DNA of 64,000 nucleotides, from positions 248,001 through 312,000 of the forward strand of contig NZ_NSBT01000026.1 in the NCBI RefSeq assembly GCF_002285435.1, written 5' to 3'. The stretch is from Actibacterium ureilyticum. Lineage in GTDB: Bacteria > Pseudomonadota > Alphaproteobacteria > Rhodobacterales > Rhodobacteraceae. The position numbers and the translations under genes were made by a program. This document shows positions 43,382-52,457 of this stretch, in pieces. The first letter of the stretch is position 1. Every line of letters starts with the position of its first letter. The notes below the pieces were generated by a model. The model ran no database searches, was not told where the DNA came from, and worked only from the letters and a program-made list of their open reading frames with translations.

Positions 43382-43840
43382 ATGTCGAAAGAGGTGTTCT
43401 GGGACCAAATGGAAGACGTGAACGCCGCGATGCTGGCGGTCGGCTCGAAACGCTATGTCCCGATGTCGCCCTATACCGATGCCGCCGCCGGCGCGATCTG
43501 GTTCATCACCGCGCAGGGCACCGATGCGGTCGACGCCGCCGCGGGCGGGGCGGCGGACGCGTCGCTGATCGTCACCGGGTCGGGCGATTTGCACGCGCGC
43601 ATCGACGGCAAGGCGCGCCTGTCGCAGGACCGCGCCAAGCTGGAAGAGCTGTGGAACCCCATCGCCTCGTCCTGGTTCGACGGGATCGACGACCCCGATA
43701 TCCGGCTGATCCGCTTCGACCCGACCGAGGCCGAGGTCTGGAACGCCAAGGGCGCCATCGGCTTCGTCATCCAGATCGCGAAATCGAAAATGACAGGCGA
43801 ACAGCCCGATATGGGCGATCATTTCACCATCGCGTTCTAA
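43382..43840 (+). CDS. Pyridoxamine 5'-phosphate oxidase-fold general stress protein
   Basis: 152 residues. The split-barrel flavin fold is seen in VPMSPYTDAAAGAIWFITAQ near 26-45, DLHARIDGKARLSQDRAKLE near 72-91 and LWNPIASSWFDGIDDPDIRL near 93-112. This is the YdaG/general stress protein 26 type, which binds FMN or a related cofactor and has no settled reaction. GAGGAG precedes the ATG. Divergent from the SOS-controlled radical SAM gene; has a general-stress-type promoter. Confidence 0.8.
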   Translation: MSKEVFWDQMEDVNAAMLAVGSKRYVPMSPYTDAAAGAIWFITAQGTDAVDAAAGGAADASLIVTGSGDLHARIDGKARLSQDRAKLEELWNPIASSWFDGIDDPDIRLIRFDPTEAEVWNAKGAIGFVIQIAKSKMTGEQPDMGDHFTIAF

Positions 43841-43956
43841 GCGCGCCCGCGCCCATCCGGCCCCGGTTGCCGGGCGGGCGCGCCGCGCTATCATCCGGGC
43901 GGGGGCGAAGTTGCGGTGCATCGGACCGGCGCCCGCCCCGCGCCGAAAGGACCGCG

Positions 43957-44967
43957 ATGACCGCCCCGTTGGAAACCCTGCTGATCCCGCGCCCCGAGGG
44001 GCTTTATTGCCCCGCCGGGGATTTTCATATCGACCCGGTGCGGCCCGTGGATCGTGCGGTGATCACCCATGGCCATGCCGACCACGCCCGCGTGGGTCAC
44101 CGCGCCGTTCTGGCCGCGCAGCAGACGCTGGACATCATGGCCATCCGCTATGGGGCGGATTTCGCCCAGACCACCCAGGCCGCCGATACCGAACAGACCG
44201 TCAATGGGGTGCGCTTGTCGTTGCATCCGGCGGGGCATGTGCTGGGCTCGTGCCAGATCGCCATCGAACATGACGGGCTGCGCGCGGTGGTCTCGGGCGA
44301 CTATTCCCGTGTGGCCAACCCGGTCTGCGCGCCCTTCGCGCCCGTGCCCTGTGACCTGTTCGTGACCGAGGCGACCTTTGCGCTGCCCGTCTTTCGCCAC
44401 CCAACCCCGGAAACCGAGATCGCGCGGCTTCTGGCGTCGGTCGATGCGTTCCCAGACCGGGCGCATCTGATCGGCGCCTATGCCCTGGGCAAGGCGCAGA
44501 GGGTGATCATGCTTCTGCGGCAGGCGGGGTATGACGCGCCCATCTACATTCATGGCGCGTTGCAGCGGCTTTGCGATTATCACCTGGAACAGGGCGTGCC
44601 GCTGGGCGATCTGCGCCCGGCCACGATGGACAAGGCCGAAGCGCGCGCGCTGCAACGTGCCATAGTGATCGCGCCGCCATCGGCCTTTGCCTCGGCCTGG
44701 GTGCAGCGATTCGCCGATCCGGTGATCGGCATGGCCTCGGGCTGGATGCAGATCCGCGCCCGCGCGCGGCAACGGGGGGTCGAGCTGCCGCTGATCATCT
44801 CTGACCACGTGGACTGGCCCGACCTGACCCGCACGATCGAGGAGGTCGACCCGGCCGAATTCTGGATCACCCACGGGCGCGAGGATGCGCTGATGCGATG
44901 GGCCGAGCTGACCCAGCGCCGCGCGCGGCCCCTGCATCTGGTGGGGTACGAGGATGACCCCGAATGA
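43957..44967 (+). CDS. Ligase-associated DNA exonuclease (MBL/beta-CASP type)
   Basis: 336 residues. The metallo-beta-lactamase motif HGHADHAR (near 32-39) and later ASGWMQIRARARQRG and ISDHVDWPDL blocks fit the TIGR04122 family. It is partnered with an ATP-dependent ligase in DNA end processing. The start is the ATG giving MTAPLETLLIPRPEGLYCPA, 6 bases after GAAAGG. It overlaps the ligase gene by 4 bp. Confidence 0.88.
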   Translation: MTAPLETLLIPRPEGLYCPAGDFHIDPVRPVDRAVITHGHADHARVGHRAVLAAQQTLDIMAIRYGADFAQTTQAADTEQTVNGVRLSLHPAGHVLGSCQIAIEHDGLRAVVSGDYSRVANPVCAPFAPVPCDLFVTEATFALPVFRHPTPETEIARLLASVDAFPDRAHLIGAYALGKAQRVIMLLRQAGYDAPIYIHGALQRLCDYHLEQGVPLGDLRPATMDKAEARALQRAIVIAPPSAFASAWVQRFADPVIGMASGWMQIRARARQRGVELPLIISDHVDWPDLTRTIEEVDPAEFWITHGREDALMRWAELTQRRARPLHLVGYEDDPE

Positions 44968-46523
44968 TGGCCTTTGCCGATCTGCTGGAACGCCTGGCCT
45001 TCACGCCCGGGCGCAACGCCAAGCTGGCGCATATGACGCGGTATTTCCAGACCGCGCCGGACCCCGATCGCGGCCATGCGCTGGCCGCGCTGACCGGCAA
45101 CCTGGATGCGGGCCGCGCCAAGCCCGCGCTGCTGCGCGAGATGGTGGGGCAGGTCGTCGACCCCGAGCTTTTTGCGATGTCCTATGACTATGTCGGCGAT
45201 CTGGCCGAGACCATCGCGCTGATCTGGCCCACGGCCGAAGCGCCGCGCGACATTCCGCTGGCGACGGTGGTGCAGGCGCTTGGCGATGCGTCGCGGATGC
45301 AGGTTCCGGGCCTGGTCGCCGGGTGGCTGGATGTGCTGCCCCCGTCGGGCCGGCTGGCGCTGCTGAAGCTGGTGACCGGCGGGCTGCGCGTGGGCGTGTC
45401 GACCCGGATGGCGCTGACCGCGCTGGCCGCCATCGGGACCGTGCCGCGCGATGAGATCGAAGAGCTTTGGGCCGGGTTCACGCCGCCCTATACGCCGCTT
45501 TTCGCCTGGCTCGAAGGCGGCGCGCGCCCCGAATTGACGATCCGCGCGCCGTTTCGGCCCGTCATGCTGTCGACCCCCATCGATGCCGACGGGCTGGCGC
45601 CGCTGGACGCCGCCGAATTCACCGCCGAATGGAAATGGGACGGCATCCGCGTTCAGGCCGCGGCCGAGGGCGAAACCCGGCGGCTTTATTCCCGCACGGG
45701 CGAGGATATCTCGGGCAGTTTTCCCGACATCGTCGACGCGATGGATTTCGACGGCACGCTGGATGGCGAGCTGATCGTGCGGCGCGGGGACCGGGTGGCG
45801 CCCTTTGGCGATCTGCAGAAACGGCTGGGCCGCAAAAGCCCGGGCAAGGCGCTGCTGAAAAGCCATCCCGCGGCGCTCAGGCTTTATGATGTGCTGATCT
45901 GGCAGGGCGACGATCTGCGCGGCTTGCCCTTTGCCGCGCGCCGGGGGCGGCTGGAACAGGCGCTGCGTGGTCTGCACCCGGACCGGTTCGACCTGTCGCA
46001 GACGCTCGATTTCGCCGATTGGGCGGCGCTTGCCGCGCTTCGGGCCGATCCGCCCGATCCGGTGATCGAGGGCGTGATGCTGAAACGCCGCGACAGCGCC
46101 TATGTCGCCGGGCGCCCGCGCGGGCCGTGGTTCAAGTGGAAGCGCGACCCGATGGTCGTGGATGCCGTGCTGCTTTACGCGCAGCGCGGCCATGGCAAGC
46201 GGTCGGGCTTTTATTCCGATTTCACCTTCGGCGTCTGGGACGGCACGGGGCTGGTGCCCGTCGGCAAGGCCTATTCCGGGTTCACCGACGAGGAACTGCG
46301 CCGCCTGGACCGGTTCGTGCGTACCAACACCACCGACCGGTTCGGCCCGGTCCGCGCGCTGGCGCCGGAACTGGTGGTCGAGGTCGCGTTCGAGGGGCTG
46401 AACCGCTCGACCCGGCACAAATCCGGCGTCGCCATGCGGTTCCCGCGCATTGCGCGCATCCGCTGGGACAAACCGGCGGCCGAGGCCGACCGGATCGACA
46501 CCCTGCGCGCGCTGCTGCCCTGA
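44964..46523 (+). CDS. ATP-dependent DNA ligase (exonuclease-linked type)
   Basis: 519 residues. Lys224 in EWKWDGIR is the adenylated lysine (motif I, KxDG). Other ligase motifs are LDGELIVRRGDRVAPF, EGVMLKRRDSAYVAGRPRG and WFKWKRDP. The N-terminal alpha-helical region and C-terminal OB domain match the TIGR04120-type bacterial enzymes. It probably seals breaks processed by the exonuclease and neighbouring factors. Translationally coupled to the exonuclease (ATGA). Confidence 0.9.
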   Translation: MMAFADLLERLAFTPGRNAKLAHMTRYFQTAPDPDRGHALAALTGNLDAGRAKPALLREMVGQVVDPELFAMSYDYVGDLAETIALIWPTAEAPRDIPLATVVQALGDASRMQVPGLVAGWLDVLPPSGRLALLKLVTGGLRVGVSTRMALTALAAIGTVPRDEIEELWAGFTPPYTPLFAWLEGGARPELTIRAPFRPVMLSTPIDADGLAPLDAAEFTAEWKWDGIRVQAAAEGETRRLYSRTGEDISGSFPDIVDAMDFDGTLDGELIVRRGDRVAPFGDLQKRLGRKSPGKALLKSHPAALRLYDVLIWQGDDLRGLPFAARRGRLEQALRGLHPDRFDLSQTLDFADWAALAALRADPPDPVIEGVMLKRRDSAYVAGRPRGPWFKWKRDPMVVDAVLLYAQRGHGKRSGFYSDFTFGVWDGTGLVPVGKAYSGFTDEELRRLDRFVRTNTTDRFGPVRALAPELVVEVAFEGLNRSTRHKSGVAMRFPRIARIRWDKPAAEADRIDTLRALLP

Positions 46524-46551
46524 GGGCGCTGTGCCCGGCACAATAGACCGG

Positions 46552-46577
46552 GGAACATTTCGCCCGCCCGGGCGTTT
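46552..46577 (+). promoter_or_regulatory. EcfG-type general-stress promoter of the catalase gene
   Basis: GGAAC (46552-46556), 16 bp, CGTTT (46573-46577). It has the same spacing and downstream CGTTT as the PPOX promoter, and both spacers end CCCGGG. Start expected near 46585, about 30 bp before the catalase ATG. Confidence 0.7.
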
Positions 46578-46615
46578 GGCTGACAAGTGTTCACCAAATG
46601 GCCGAGGCATCCGAT

Positions 46616-48130
46616 ATGACCCAGGAAAAGACCCCCCCGCCCACCACGAACGACGCCGGCATCCGCGTGCAGAGCGAAGAACATTCCCTGACCGTCGGGC
46701 CGGACGGGCCCATCGTGCTGCACGATCACTATCTGCTGGAGCAGATGGCCAATTTCAACCGCGAGCGTATCCCCGAGCGCCAGCCCCACGCCAAGGGCGG
46801 CGGCGCGTTCGGTTATTTCGAAGTGACCGAGGATGTCTCGCGCTTCACCAAGGCGCAGGTGTTCCAGCCGGGCGCCAAGGTCGACGCGCTGGTGCGGTTT
46901 TCGACCGTCGCGGGCGAACGCGGCAGCCCCGACACCTGGCGCGACCCGCGCGGGTTTTCGGTGAAGATGTACACCGACGAGGGCAATTTCGACATGGTCG
47001 GAAACAACACGCCGATCTTCTTCATCCGCGACCCGATCAAGTTCCAGCAATTCATCCGCAGCCAGAAACGCCGCGCCGACAACGACATGCGCGACCATGA
47101 CATGCAGTGGGATTTCTGGACCCTCAGCCCCGAAAGCGCGCATCAGGTCACCTATCTGATGGGCGACCGGGGGATCCCGAAGACCTGGCGTGAAATGAAC
47201 GGCTATTCCAGCCACACCTATTCGCTGGTCAACGCCGATGACGAGAAATTCTGGGTCAAGTTCCACTGGCATACCGATCAGGGCGACGGCAACGCCTATC
47301 TCAGCCAGGACGAGGCCGACACGCTGGCGGGCACCGATGGCGATTACCACCGGCGCGACCTGTTCGACCACATCGCCAAGGGCGACTATCCCAGCTGGAC
47401 CCTGAAATGGCAGGTGATGCCCTACGAGGACGCCAAGACCTATCGCATCAACCCGTTCGACCTGACCAAGGTCTGGCCGCATGCGGATTACCCGCTTATG
47501 GATGTCGGCAAGCTGGTGCTGGACCGCAATCCGACCGACTTCCACACCCAGATCGAGCAGGCCGCGTTCGAGCCCAACAACATGGTGCCTGGGATCGGGC
47601 TGTCACCCGACAAGATGCTGCTGGCGCGCGGCTTTTCCTATGCCGATGCGCATCGCGCGCGGCTGGGCGTCAATTACAAGCAGATCCCGGTGAACAAGCC
47701 CAAATGCCCGGTCCACAGCTATACCAAGGACGGCGCGATGCGGGTCGAGAACGCGACCGATCCGGTCTATGCGCCGAATTCCTATGGCGGTCCGTCCGCC
47801 CAGCCGGTGCCGGGCGCCGAGGCCGGGCTGTGGCACGCCGATGGCGACATGGTCCGCAGCGCCTATACCCTGCGCGAGGATGACGACGATTTCAGCCAGG
47901 CACGCGCCCTGATCCGCGAGGTCATGGACGACGCCCAACGCGAACGGCTGGTGTCGAACATCGTCGGGCACCTGAGCGACGGCGTCAGCGAAAAGGTCCT
48001 GCAACGCGCCTTTGACTACTGGCGCAATATCGACCCCGAGACCGGCGACAAGGTCGAAAAGGGCGTGCGCGAGAAAATCGGCGGGACATCCGACGCCCCG
48101 GGCATGGCCTCGGCCGAAAGCATCGGCTGA
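46616..48130 (+). CDS. Monofunctional haem catalase
   Basis: 504 residues from [20 protein letters not shown], with GAGG 11 bases upstream; an ATG at 46598 is in frame but has no ribosome binding site. Catalytic His in [18 protein letters not shown] near 47-64, Asn in [13 protein letters not shown] near 120, and the haem-ligand Tyr in [14 protein letters not shown] near 338. It decomposes hydrogen peroxide in the cytoplasm. Short-subunit (clade 3-like) size. Downstream of a general-stress-type promoter. Confidence 0.93.
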   Translation: MTQEKTPPPTTNDAGIRVQSEEHSLTVGPDGPIVLHDHYLLEQMANFNRERIPERQPHAKGGGAFGYFEVTEDVSRFTKAQVFQPGAKVDALVRFSTVAGERGSPDTWRDPRGFSVKMYTDEGNFDMVGNNTPIFFIRDPIKFQQFIRSQKRRADNDMRDHDMQWDFWTLSPESAHQVTYLMGDRGIPKTWREMNGYSSHTYSLVNADDEKFWVKFHWHTDQGDGNAYLSQDEADTLAGTDGDYHRRDLFDHIAKGDYPSWTLKWQVMPYEDAKTYRINPFDLTKVWPHADYPLMDVGKLVLDRNPTDFHTQIEQAAFEPNNMVPGIGLSPDKMLLARGFSYADAHRARLGVNYKQIPVNKPKCPVHSYTKDGAMRVENATDPVYAPNSYGGPSAQPVPGAEAGLWHADGDMVRSAYTLREDDDDFSQARALIREVMDDAQRERLVSNIVGHLSDGVSEKVLQRAFDYWRNIDPETGDKVEKGVREKIGGTSDAPGMASAESIG

Positions 48131-48328
48131 GCCACCGCCAATGGCTGTCGCCCGTCCCGACGGGCGGCGGTCCCCCATGGCGCGCGCTGGGGCAAGCTGC
48201 GTATCCGGCACTGGAAACCATCGCGGAAAAAATGCTAGACCCCCATCTTGGCGCTGCATCCTGCAGTCGGCAAAGCGCGGACCGGCCTGAAACGGCCCGG
48301 CCTGGCACAAACGCAACTCGGGGTCCGA

Positions 48329-49354
48329 ATGGAGCACCACGAAAACTCAACTGGCCCCGACCTTCGTCGCGCCGCCCGCCTGTCCGTGGCGCCGATGATG
48401 GACTGGACCGACCGGCATTGCCGTTACCTGCACCGGCTGATGTCGCGGCATGCGCTGCTTTATACCGAGATGGTGACGGCCCCCGCGCTGGTGCGGGGTG
48501 ATGCGCGGCATCTGTTGGAATTCGACCCGGCCGAGCATCCCGTGGCGGTGCAGCTGGGCGGCTCGGACCCGGCGGAGCTTGCCGCGGCCACCCGAATTTG
48601 CGGCGATCAGGACTATGACGAGGTCAACCTCAATGTCGGCTGCCCGTCGGACCGGGTGCAGTCGGGCTGTTTCGGCGCCGCGCTGATGCAACAGCCCGCA
48701 CTGGTGGCCGATTGCGTTGCCGCGATGATCGCCGCCAGCCCGGTCGAGGTGACGGTGAAATGCCGCATCGGCGTCGACGATCAGGACCCCGCGCAGGTGC
48801 TGCCGCACTTCATCGAAACCGTCCGCGCCGCCGGTGTGCGCCGGTTCACGATCCACGCGCGCAAGGCCTGGCTGCAGGGGCTCAGCCCCAAGGAAAACCG
48901 CGATATCCCGCCGCTGGATTACCCGCTGGTGCTGCAGATGAAACGGGATTTCCCGGATCTGCATATCTCGATCAATGGCGGGATCACGTCGCTGGATCAG
49001 GCGCAGGCGTTCCTGGATACCGGGCTTGACGGGGTGATGGTGGGCCGCGCGGCCTATCACACGCCCGCCGATATCCTGCTGCAGGCCGACCAGCGCATCT
49101 TCGGCGCCACCGCGCCCGCGCGCCGGGCCGAGGATGTGGTGCTGGACATGGTGCCCTATATCAACCGCCACCTGGCGGCGGGTGGACGGGTGCACAATGT
49201 CACGCGTCACATGCTGGGCCTCTTCGCTGGGCGCCCCGGCGCGCGCGCCTGGCGGCGGATCCTGTCCCAGGGCGCCAGCCGCCCCGATGCCGACGCAACA
49301 CTTCTGCGCGAGGCGCTGGCGCAGATCGGCGGCGGTGACCGGCTTTCGGCCTGA
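48329..49354 (+). CDS. dusA: tRNA dihydrouridine synthase DusA
   Basis: 341 residues. FMN-binding TIM barrel: LSVAPMMDWTDRHCRYLHRL near 18-37, the catalytic Cys in NVGCPSDRVQSGCFGAALM near 103-121, KCRIGVDDQD near 146, FTIHARKAWLQGLSPKENR near 175-193, and INGGI near 220. It reduces uridines 20/20a in the tRNA D-loop. The start ATG (MEHHENSTGPDLRRA) lies just before the conserved region. Confidence 0.93.
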   Translation: MEHHENSTGPDLRRAARLSVAPMMDWTDRHCRYLHRLMSRHALLYTEMVTAPALVRGDARHLLEFDPAEHPVAVQLGGSDPAELAAATRICGDQDYDEVNLNVGCPSDRVQSGCFGAALMQQPALVADCVAAMIAASPVEVTVKCRIGVDDQDPAQVLPHFIETVRAAGVRRFTIHARKAWLQGLSPKENRDIPPLDYPLVLQMKRDFPDLHISINGGITSLDQAQAFLDTGLDGVMVGRAAYHTPADILLQADQRIFGATAPARRAEDVVLDMVPYINRHLAAGGRVHNVTRHMLGLFAGRPGARAWRRILSQGASRPDADATLLREALAQIGGGDRLSA

Positions 49355-49414
49355 CACCCTCTGGCGCAATCGCGCCGCCCGCGCTACCTATCCGCAAAAC
49401 GGGAAGGAAACGGT

Positions 49415-50236
49415 ATGGATCTGATGGCATTGCTGCCGCTTGCGGCGCTGCTTCTGGTGATCGGCGCGCTGGCGGGCGTGATCGCGGGGCTTCTGGGGGT
49501 GGGGGGCGGCATCATCCTGGTGCCCGCGTTCCTTTATACCTTCACGGTGCTGGGCTATGGCGGGTCGCAGGTGATGCAGGTTTGCCTGGCCACGTCGCTG
49601 GCCACGATCATCGTGACCTCGGTTCGCTCGGTGCTGAGCCACAACAAGAAGGGCGCGGTCGACTGGAACATCCTGCGCGCCTGGGCGCCCGGCATCGTGA
49701 TCGGCGCCATCGTGGGCGTGCTGGTCGCGGCGCAGCTGCGCTCGGTGGTGCTGCAAGGCATCTTCGGCTTTTTCGGCATCATGGTCGGGCTCTACATGGC
49801 CTTCGGCAAGACCCACTGGCGCCTGGGCGAGGGGATGCCGACCGGCGGCCTGCGCGCGGCCCTGTCGGGGTTCATCGGCTTCATGTCGGTGCTGATGGGC
49901 GTGGGCGGCGGGTCCTTCGCGGTGCCCACCATGTCGCTTTACGGCCAGCCCATCCATCGCGCGGTGGCGACGGCGGCAGGCTTCGGCCTGCTGATCGCGC
50001 TGCCCTCGGCGGTGGCCTTCCTGCTGGTGCAGATCCCCGACGATTCCCGCCCGCCGCTGACCATCGGCGCGGTGAACCTGCCGGCCTTCGGCATCGTGAT
50101 CCTGATGACGATCCTGACCGCCCCGTTGGGCGCGCGCCTGGCCCATGCCATGGACCCCAAACCGCTGAAACGGGTCTTTGCGTTCTTCATCGTGCTGGTG
50201 GCGCTCAACATGCTGCGCAAGACGCTGATGGGCTGA
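49415..50236 (+). CDS. TauE/SafE (TSUP) membrane transporter
   Basis: 273 residues, eight predicted transmembrane segments, with the paired glycine motifs AGLLGVGGGIILVPAFLY near 23-40 and SVLMGVGGGSFAVPTMSLYG near 154-173, which define the sulfite exporter TauE/SafE family. Substrates are sulfite, sulfonates or other organic anions. It is monocistronic, followed by a hairpin repeat before the convergent DUF1289 gene. Confidence 0.88.
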   Translation: MDLMALLPLAALLLVIGALAGVIAGLLGVGGGIILVPAFLYTFTVLGYGGSQVMQVCLATSLATIIVTSVRSVLSHNKKGAVDWNILRAWAPGIVIGAIVGVLVAAQLRSVVLQGIFGFFGIMVGLYMAFGKTHWRLGEGMPTGGLRAALSGFIGFMSVLMGVGGGSFAVPTMSLYGQPIHRAVATAAGFGLLIALPSAVAFLLVQIPDDSRPPLTIGAVNLPAFGIVILMTILTAPLGARLAHAMDPKPLKRVFAFFIVLVALNMLRKTLMG

Positions 50237-50243
50237 CCCGCCC

Positions 50244-50296
50244 CCTTCATCTTGGCGCAAATACCTCGTGGGGGTCCGGGGGCGCGCAGCCCCCGG
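50244..50296 (+). repeat. Dispersed CTTCTTCTTGG/hairpin repeat, copy 4
   Basis: CCTTCATCTTGG (one change), a CAAATACCT segment, then CCGGGGGC (50276-50283) pairing with GCCCCCGG (50289-50296). Hairpin and loop (GCGCA) are the same as in copy 3. It starts 7 bp after the TauE stop, between convergent genes. Confidence 0.8.
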
Positions 50297-50302
50297 CCGG
50301 GT

Positions 50303-50539
50303 TCAGCCCCGCCGCGCCAACCGGGCCGCGCGCCCGCCGCGCCGCTGCGTCAGCTGGCCCGCCCGGTCCGGCAGCTCCGCCATGATCCGGCGCCGTTCCT
50401 CGGGCGCCATCCGGCCCCATTGCGCGATCTCGTCCAGACTGCGCAAACAGCCGGTACACAGCCGCGCCTGCGGGTGAACGACACAGATCTTCACGCAGGG
50501 GCTCTCGATCTCGTCGCGTTTCCAGACCTCGTCGCTCAT
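50303..50539 (-). CDS. DUF1289 protein
   Basis: 78 residues. A small cysteine motif SPCVKICVVHPQARLCTGC (C-x3-C-x8-C-x2-C) and RSLDEIAQWGRM are the mark of DUF1289, a presumed metal-binding family without known function. Its start overlaps the ruvX stop by 4 bp, so it is co-transcribed with ruvX and ccmI. Confidence 0.88.
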   Translation of the reverse strand: MSDEVWKRDEIESPCVKICVVHPQARLCTGCLRSLDEIAQWGRMAPEERRRIMAELPDRAGQLTQRRGGRAARLARRG

Positions 50540-51015
50540 GCGCCCGCCCCGATATGGCGCAGCCGGTCCAGCGCCCCTTGCAGGATATAGCCCGCGGCCA
50601 CATGGTCGATCACCTGCGCCCGGCGCTGGCGCGAGGTATCGGCCTCCAGCAGCGCGCGTTCGGCGGCCACGGTCGACAGCCGCTCGTCCCAGAAGCCGAT
50701 CGGCAGCTCGGTCAGGCGGCTCAGGTTACGGGCAAAGGCGCGGGTCGACTGGCAGCGCGGGCCTTCGGTGCCGTCCATGTTGCGCGGCAGACCCAGGATC
50801 AGCCCCGCCACATCGCGTTCGGCCACCAGCTCCAGCACCCGTGCCGCGTCGACACCGAATTTCTTGCGCCGCACGGTTTCCAGCGGGCTTGCCACCCCGC
50901 GCAGCCCGTCCGACACCGCCAGCCCGATGGTCTTGTCGCCCAGATCCATCCCCATCAGCGCCCCGGTGCGGGGCAGGGCGGCGGCGAAATCGTCGAACAC
51001 GTCCAGAACGCTCAT
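50536..51015 (-). CDS. ruvX: Holliday junction resolvase-like RuvX (YqgF)
   Basis: 159 residues. RNase H-like fold with MGMDLGDKTIGLAVSD near 22-37 (catalytic Asp), LILGLPRNMDGTEGPR near 73-88, and FWDERLSTVAAERALL near 108-123. Family proteins process 16S rRNA ends and possibly Holliday junctions. Overlaps ccmI and DUF1289 genes by ATGA. Confidence 0.92.
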   Translation of the reverse strand: MSVLDVFDDFAAALPRTGALMGMDLGDKTIGLAVSDGLRGVASPLETVRRKKFGVDAARVLELVAERDVAGLILGLPRNMDGTEGPRCQSTRAFARNLSRLTELPIGFWDERLSTVAAERALLEADTSRQRRAQVIDHVAAGYILQGALDRLRHIGAGA

Positions 51016-52247
51016 TCCAGAACCCCGGCGCGGGCGGCGGCGGCGCGGACGATCTCCAGCGCCTCGGGATCATCGGCAAAGACCTGCTGCGCCTCGGTCC
51101 AGATCGCGCGGGCGTCCTCGGTTTCCTCCAGCACGCCCAGGGCGCCCAGAAGCTGGGCCCATTCCTGCGGCGCGCCGCCCTCGGTCGCCAGGCGTTCCGA
51201 CAGGTTCGACACCATGCCGCGGATCATGTCCATCCGCTCTTCGGGGGTCATGTCCTGGGCGGCGGCCATCGCATCGGCATCGGGGCCGCGCAGGGTCGGG
51301 GCCGCGCGCGGGGCGGGCGGCTGATACTCGACCCCCGCCAGCTGCGCCACATCCATGATCTGCGCCCGGATCGCGGGCACCCATGGCCCGTCGGCGGGGC
51401 CGTTTTCCAACAGGTCGCGCCAATAGCGGAACGCCAGGTCCGGCCGGCCGATCTGGCCCAGCATCAGCCCGCTCAGATACCGCGCCGCGCCGTTCTTGGG
51501 GTCCAGCTCCAGCGCCCGCGCCAGAGCCTGTTCGGCCTCGGGCGAGACATAGCCGCCGGTGGCCAGCACCATCAGCTCGGCGAATTGCGAGAAATCGTCG
51601 CTTGTCGCCGCCTCTCCCTTCAGGGTGATCAGCCGCGACTGCGCGGCATAGGCGGCGCGGAAATTGCCAAGCGCGGCCTCGTTGCGTGCCAACAGGCGCA
51701 GCCCCTCGCGGTCATCGGGGCGTTCGGCCACAACCGCGCGCAGCTCGCCCACCAGCTCTTCCAGCCGGGGGTTCGGCGCGGGCGCGGGCAGGCCGCTGGC
51801 GGCCAGCTCTTCGGCGGCGGGCTGGCGCGGCCGGCTGCGGCGGGTCAGCTCGGCATTGTCCTTGCGCGCGGCCAGCGGCAGGTCGGGATAGCCCGGCGCG
51901 CCCAGATGATCGTAAAGCGCAACCGCGCCGCCCATCACCCCCACCAGCGCCGCCACCGCCGTCAGGCTGGTGGCGCGCGGCGCGCGGCGGGTGTCCTGAC
52001 CCGATTGCAGCGCGCGGTCGGCCTCCAGGATCTTGCGCGAGATCTCGGTCCGCGCCTGGGCGGCATCGTCGGCGTTCAGCACGCCACGGGCCAGGTCGCG
52101 CTCGACCTCGCGCAGCTGATCGCGATAGACCTGCAGGTCGAAGGCGGCGGCATGGCTCTGGCCGCCCGACCGCCCGCGCAGCATCCGCCAGGCCAGCCAA
52201 GCCGCGCTCAGCACCGTCATCGCCGCTGCGATCAACCAGAATGTCAT
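51012..52247 (-). CDS. ccmI: c-type cytochrome biogenesis protein CcmI
   Basis: 411 residues. Two N-terminal transmembrane segments (about 1-23 and 100-118) flank a cytoplasmic loop with YRDQLREVERDLARGVLNAD typical of CcmI. A periplasmic tetratricopeptide domain follows. CcmI holds apocytochrome c for haem ligation. CGGAGGATCGC precedes the ATG. First of ccmI-ruvX-DUF1289. Other ccm genes are not in the window. Confidence 0.9.
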   Translation of the reverse strand: MTFWLIAAAMTVLSAAWLAWRMLRGRSGGQSHAAAFDLQVYRDQLREVERDLARGVLNADDAAQARTEISRKILEADRALQSGQDTRRAPRATSLTAVAALVGVMGGAVALYDHLGAPGYPDLPLAARKDNAELTRRSRPRQPAAEELAASGLPAPAPNPRLEELVGELRAVVAERPDDREGLRLLARNEAALGNFRAAYAAQSRLITLKGEAATSDDFSQFAELMVLATGGYVSPEAEQALARALELDPKNGAARYLSGLMLGQIGRPDLAFRYWRDLLENGPADGPWVPAIRAQIMDVAQLAGVEYQPPAPRAAPTLRGPDADAMAAAQDMTPEERMDMIRGMVSNLSERLATEGGAPQEWAQLLGALGVLEETEDARAIWTEAQQVFADDPEALEIVRAAAARAGVLE

Positions 52248-52457
52248 GCGCGATCCTCCGAAAGCTTTCAGGGGATGTATCCTGCTGGCCCCCGCACGAA
52301 AAGGGGGCGTGGCCACAAATGCGACAACGCGGCACGGGGCGATGTCGCCTTTTTCCGCTCAAATGCCGCTGACGGTCGTGGTGGACAGCCCCGCGTGATC
52401 CATTAAATCTGGTATCGGGCGTCCCGCCCGGACCGACAGGGGAGTCGCAACAAGCCG

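Noticed and set aside
52338-52354. GGCG-ATGT-CGCC followed by TTTTT between ccmI and soxB
   Set aside because: The stem is only 4 bp, and no plus-strand gene ends here. I could not give it a role; an attenuator in the soxB leader is possible but unsupported.
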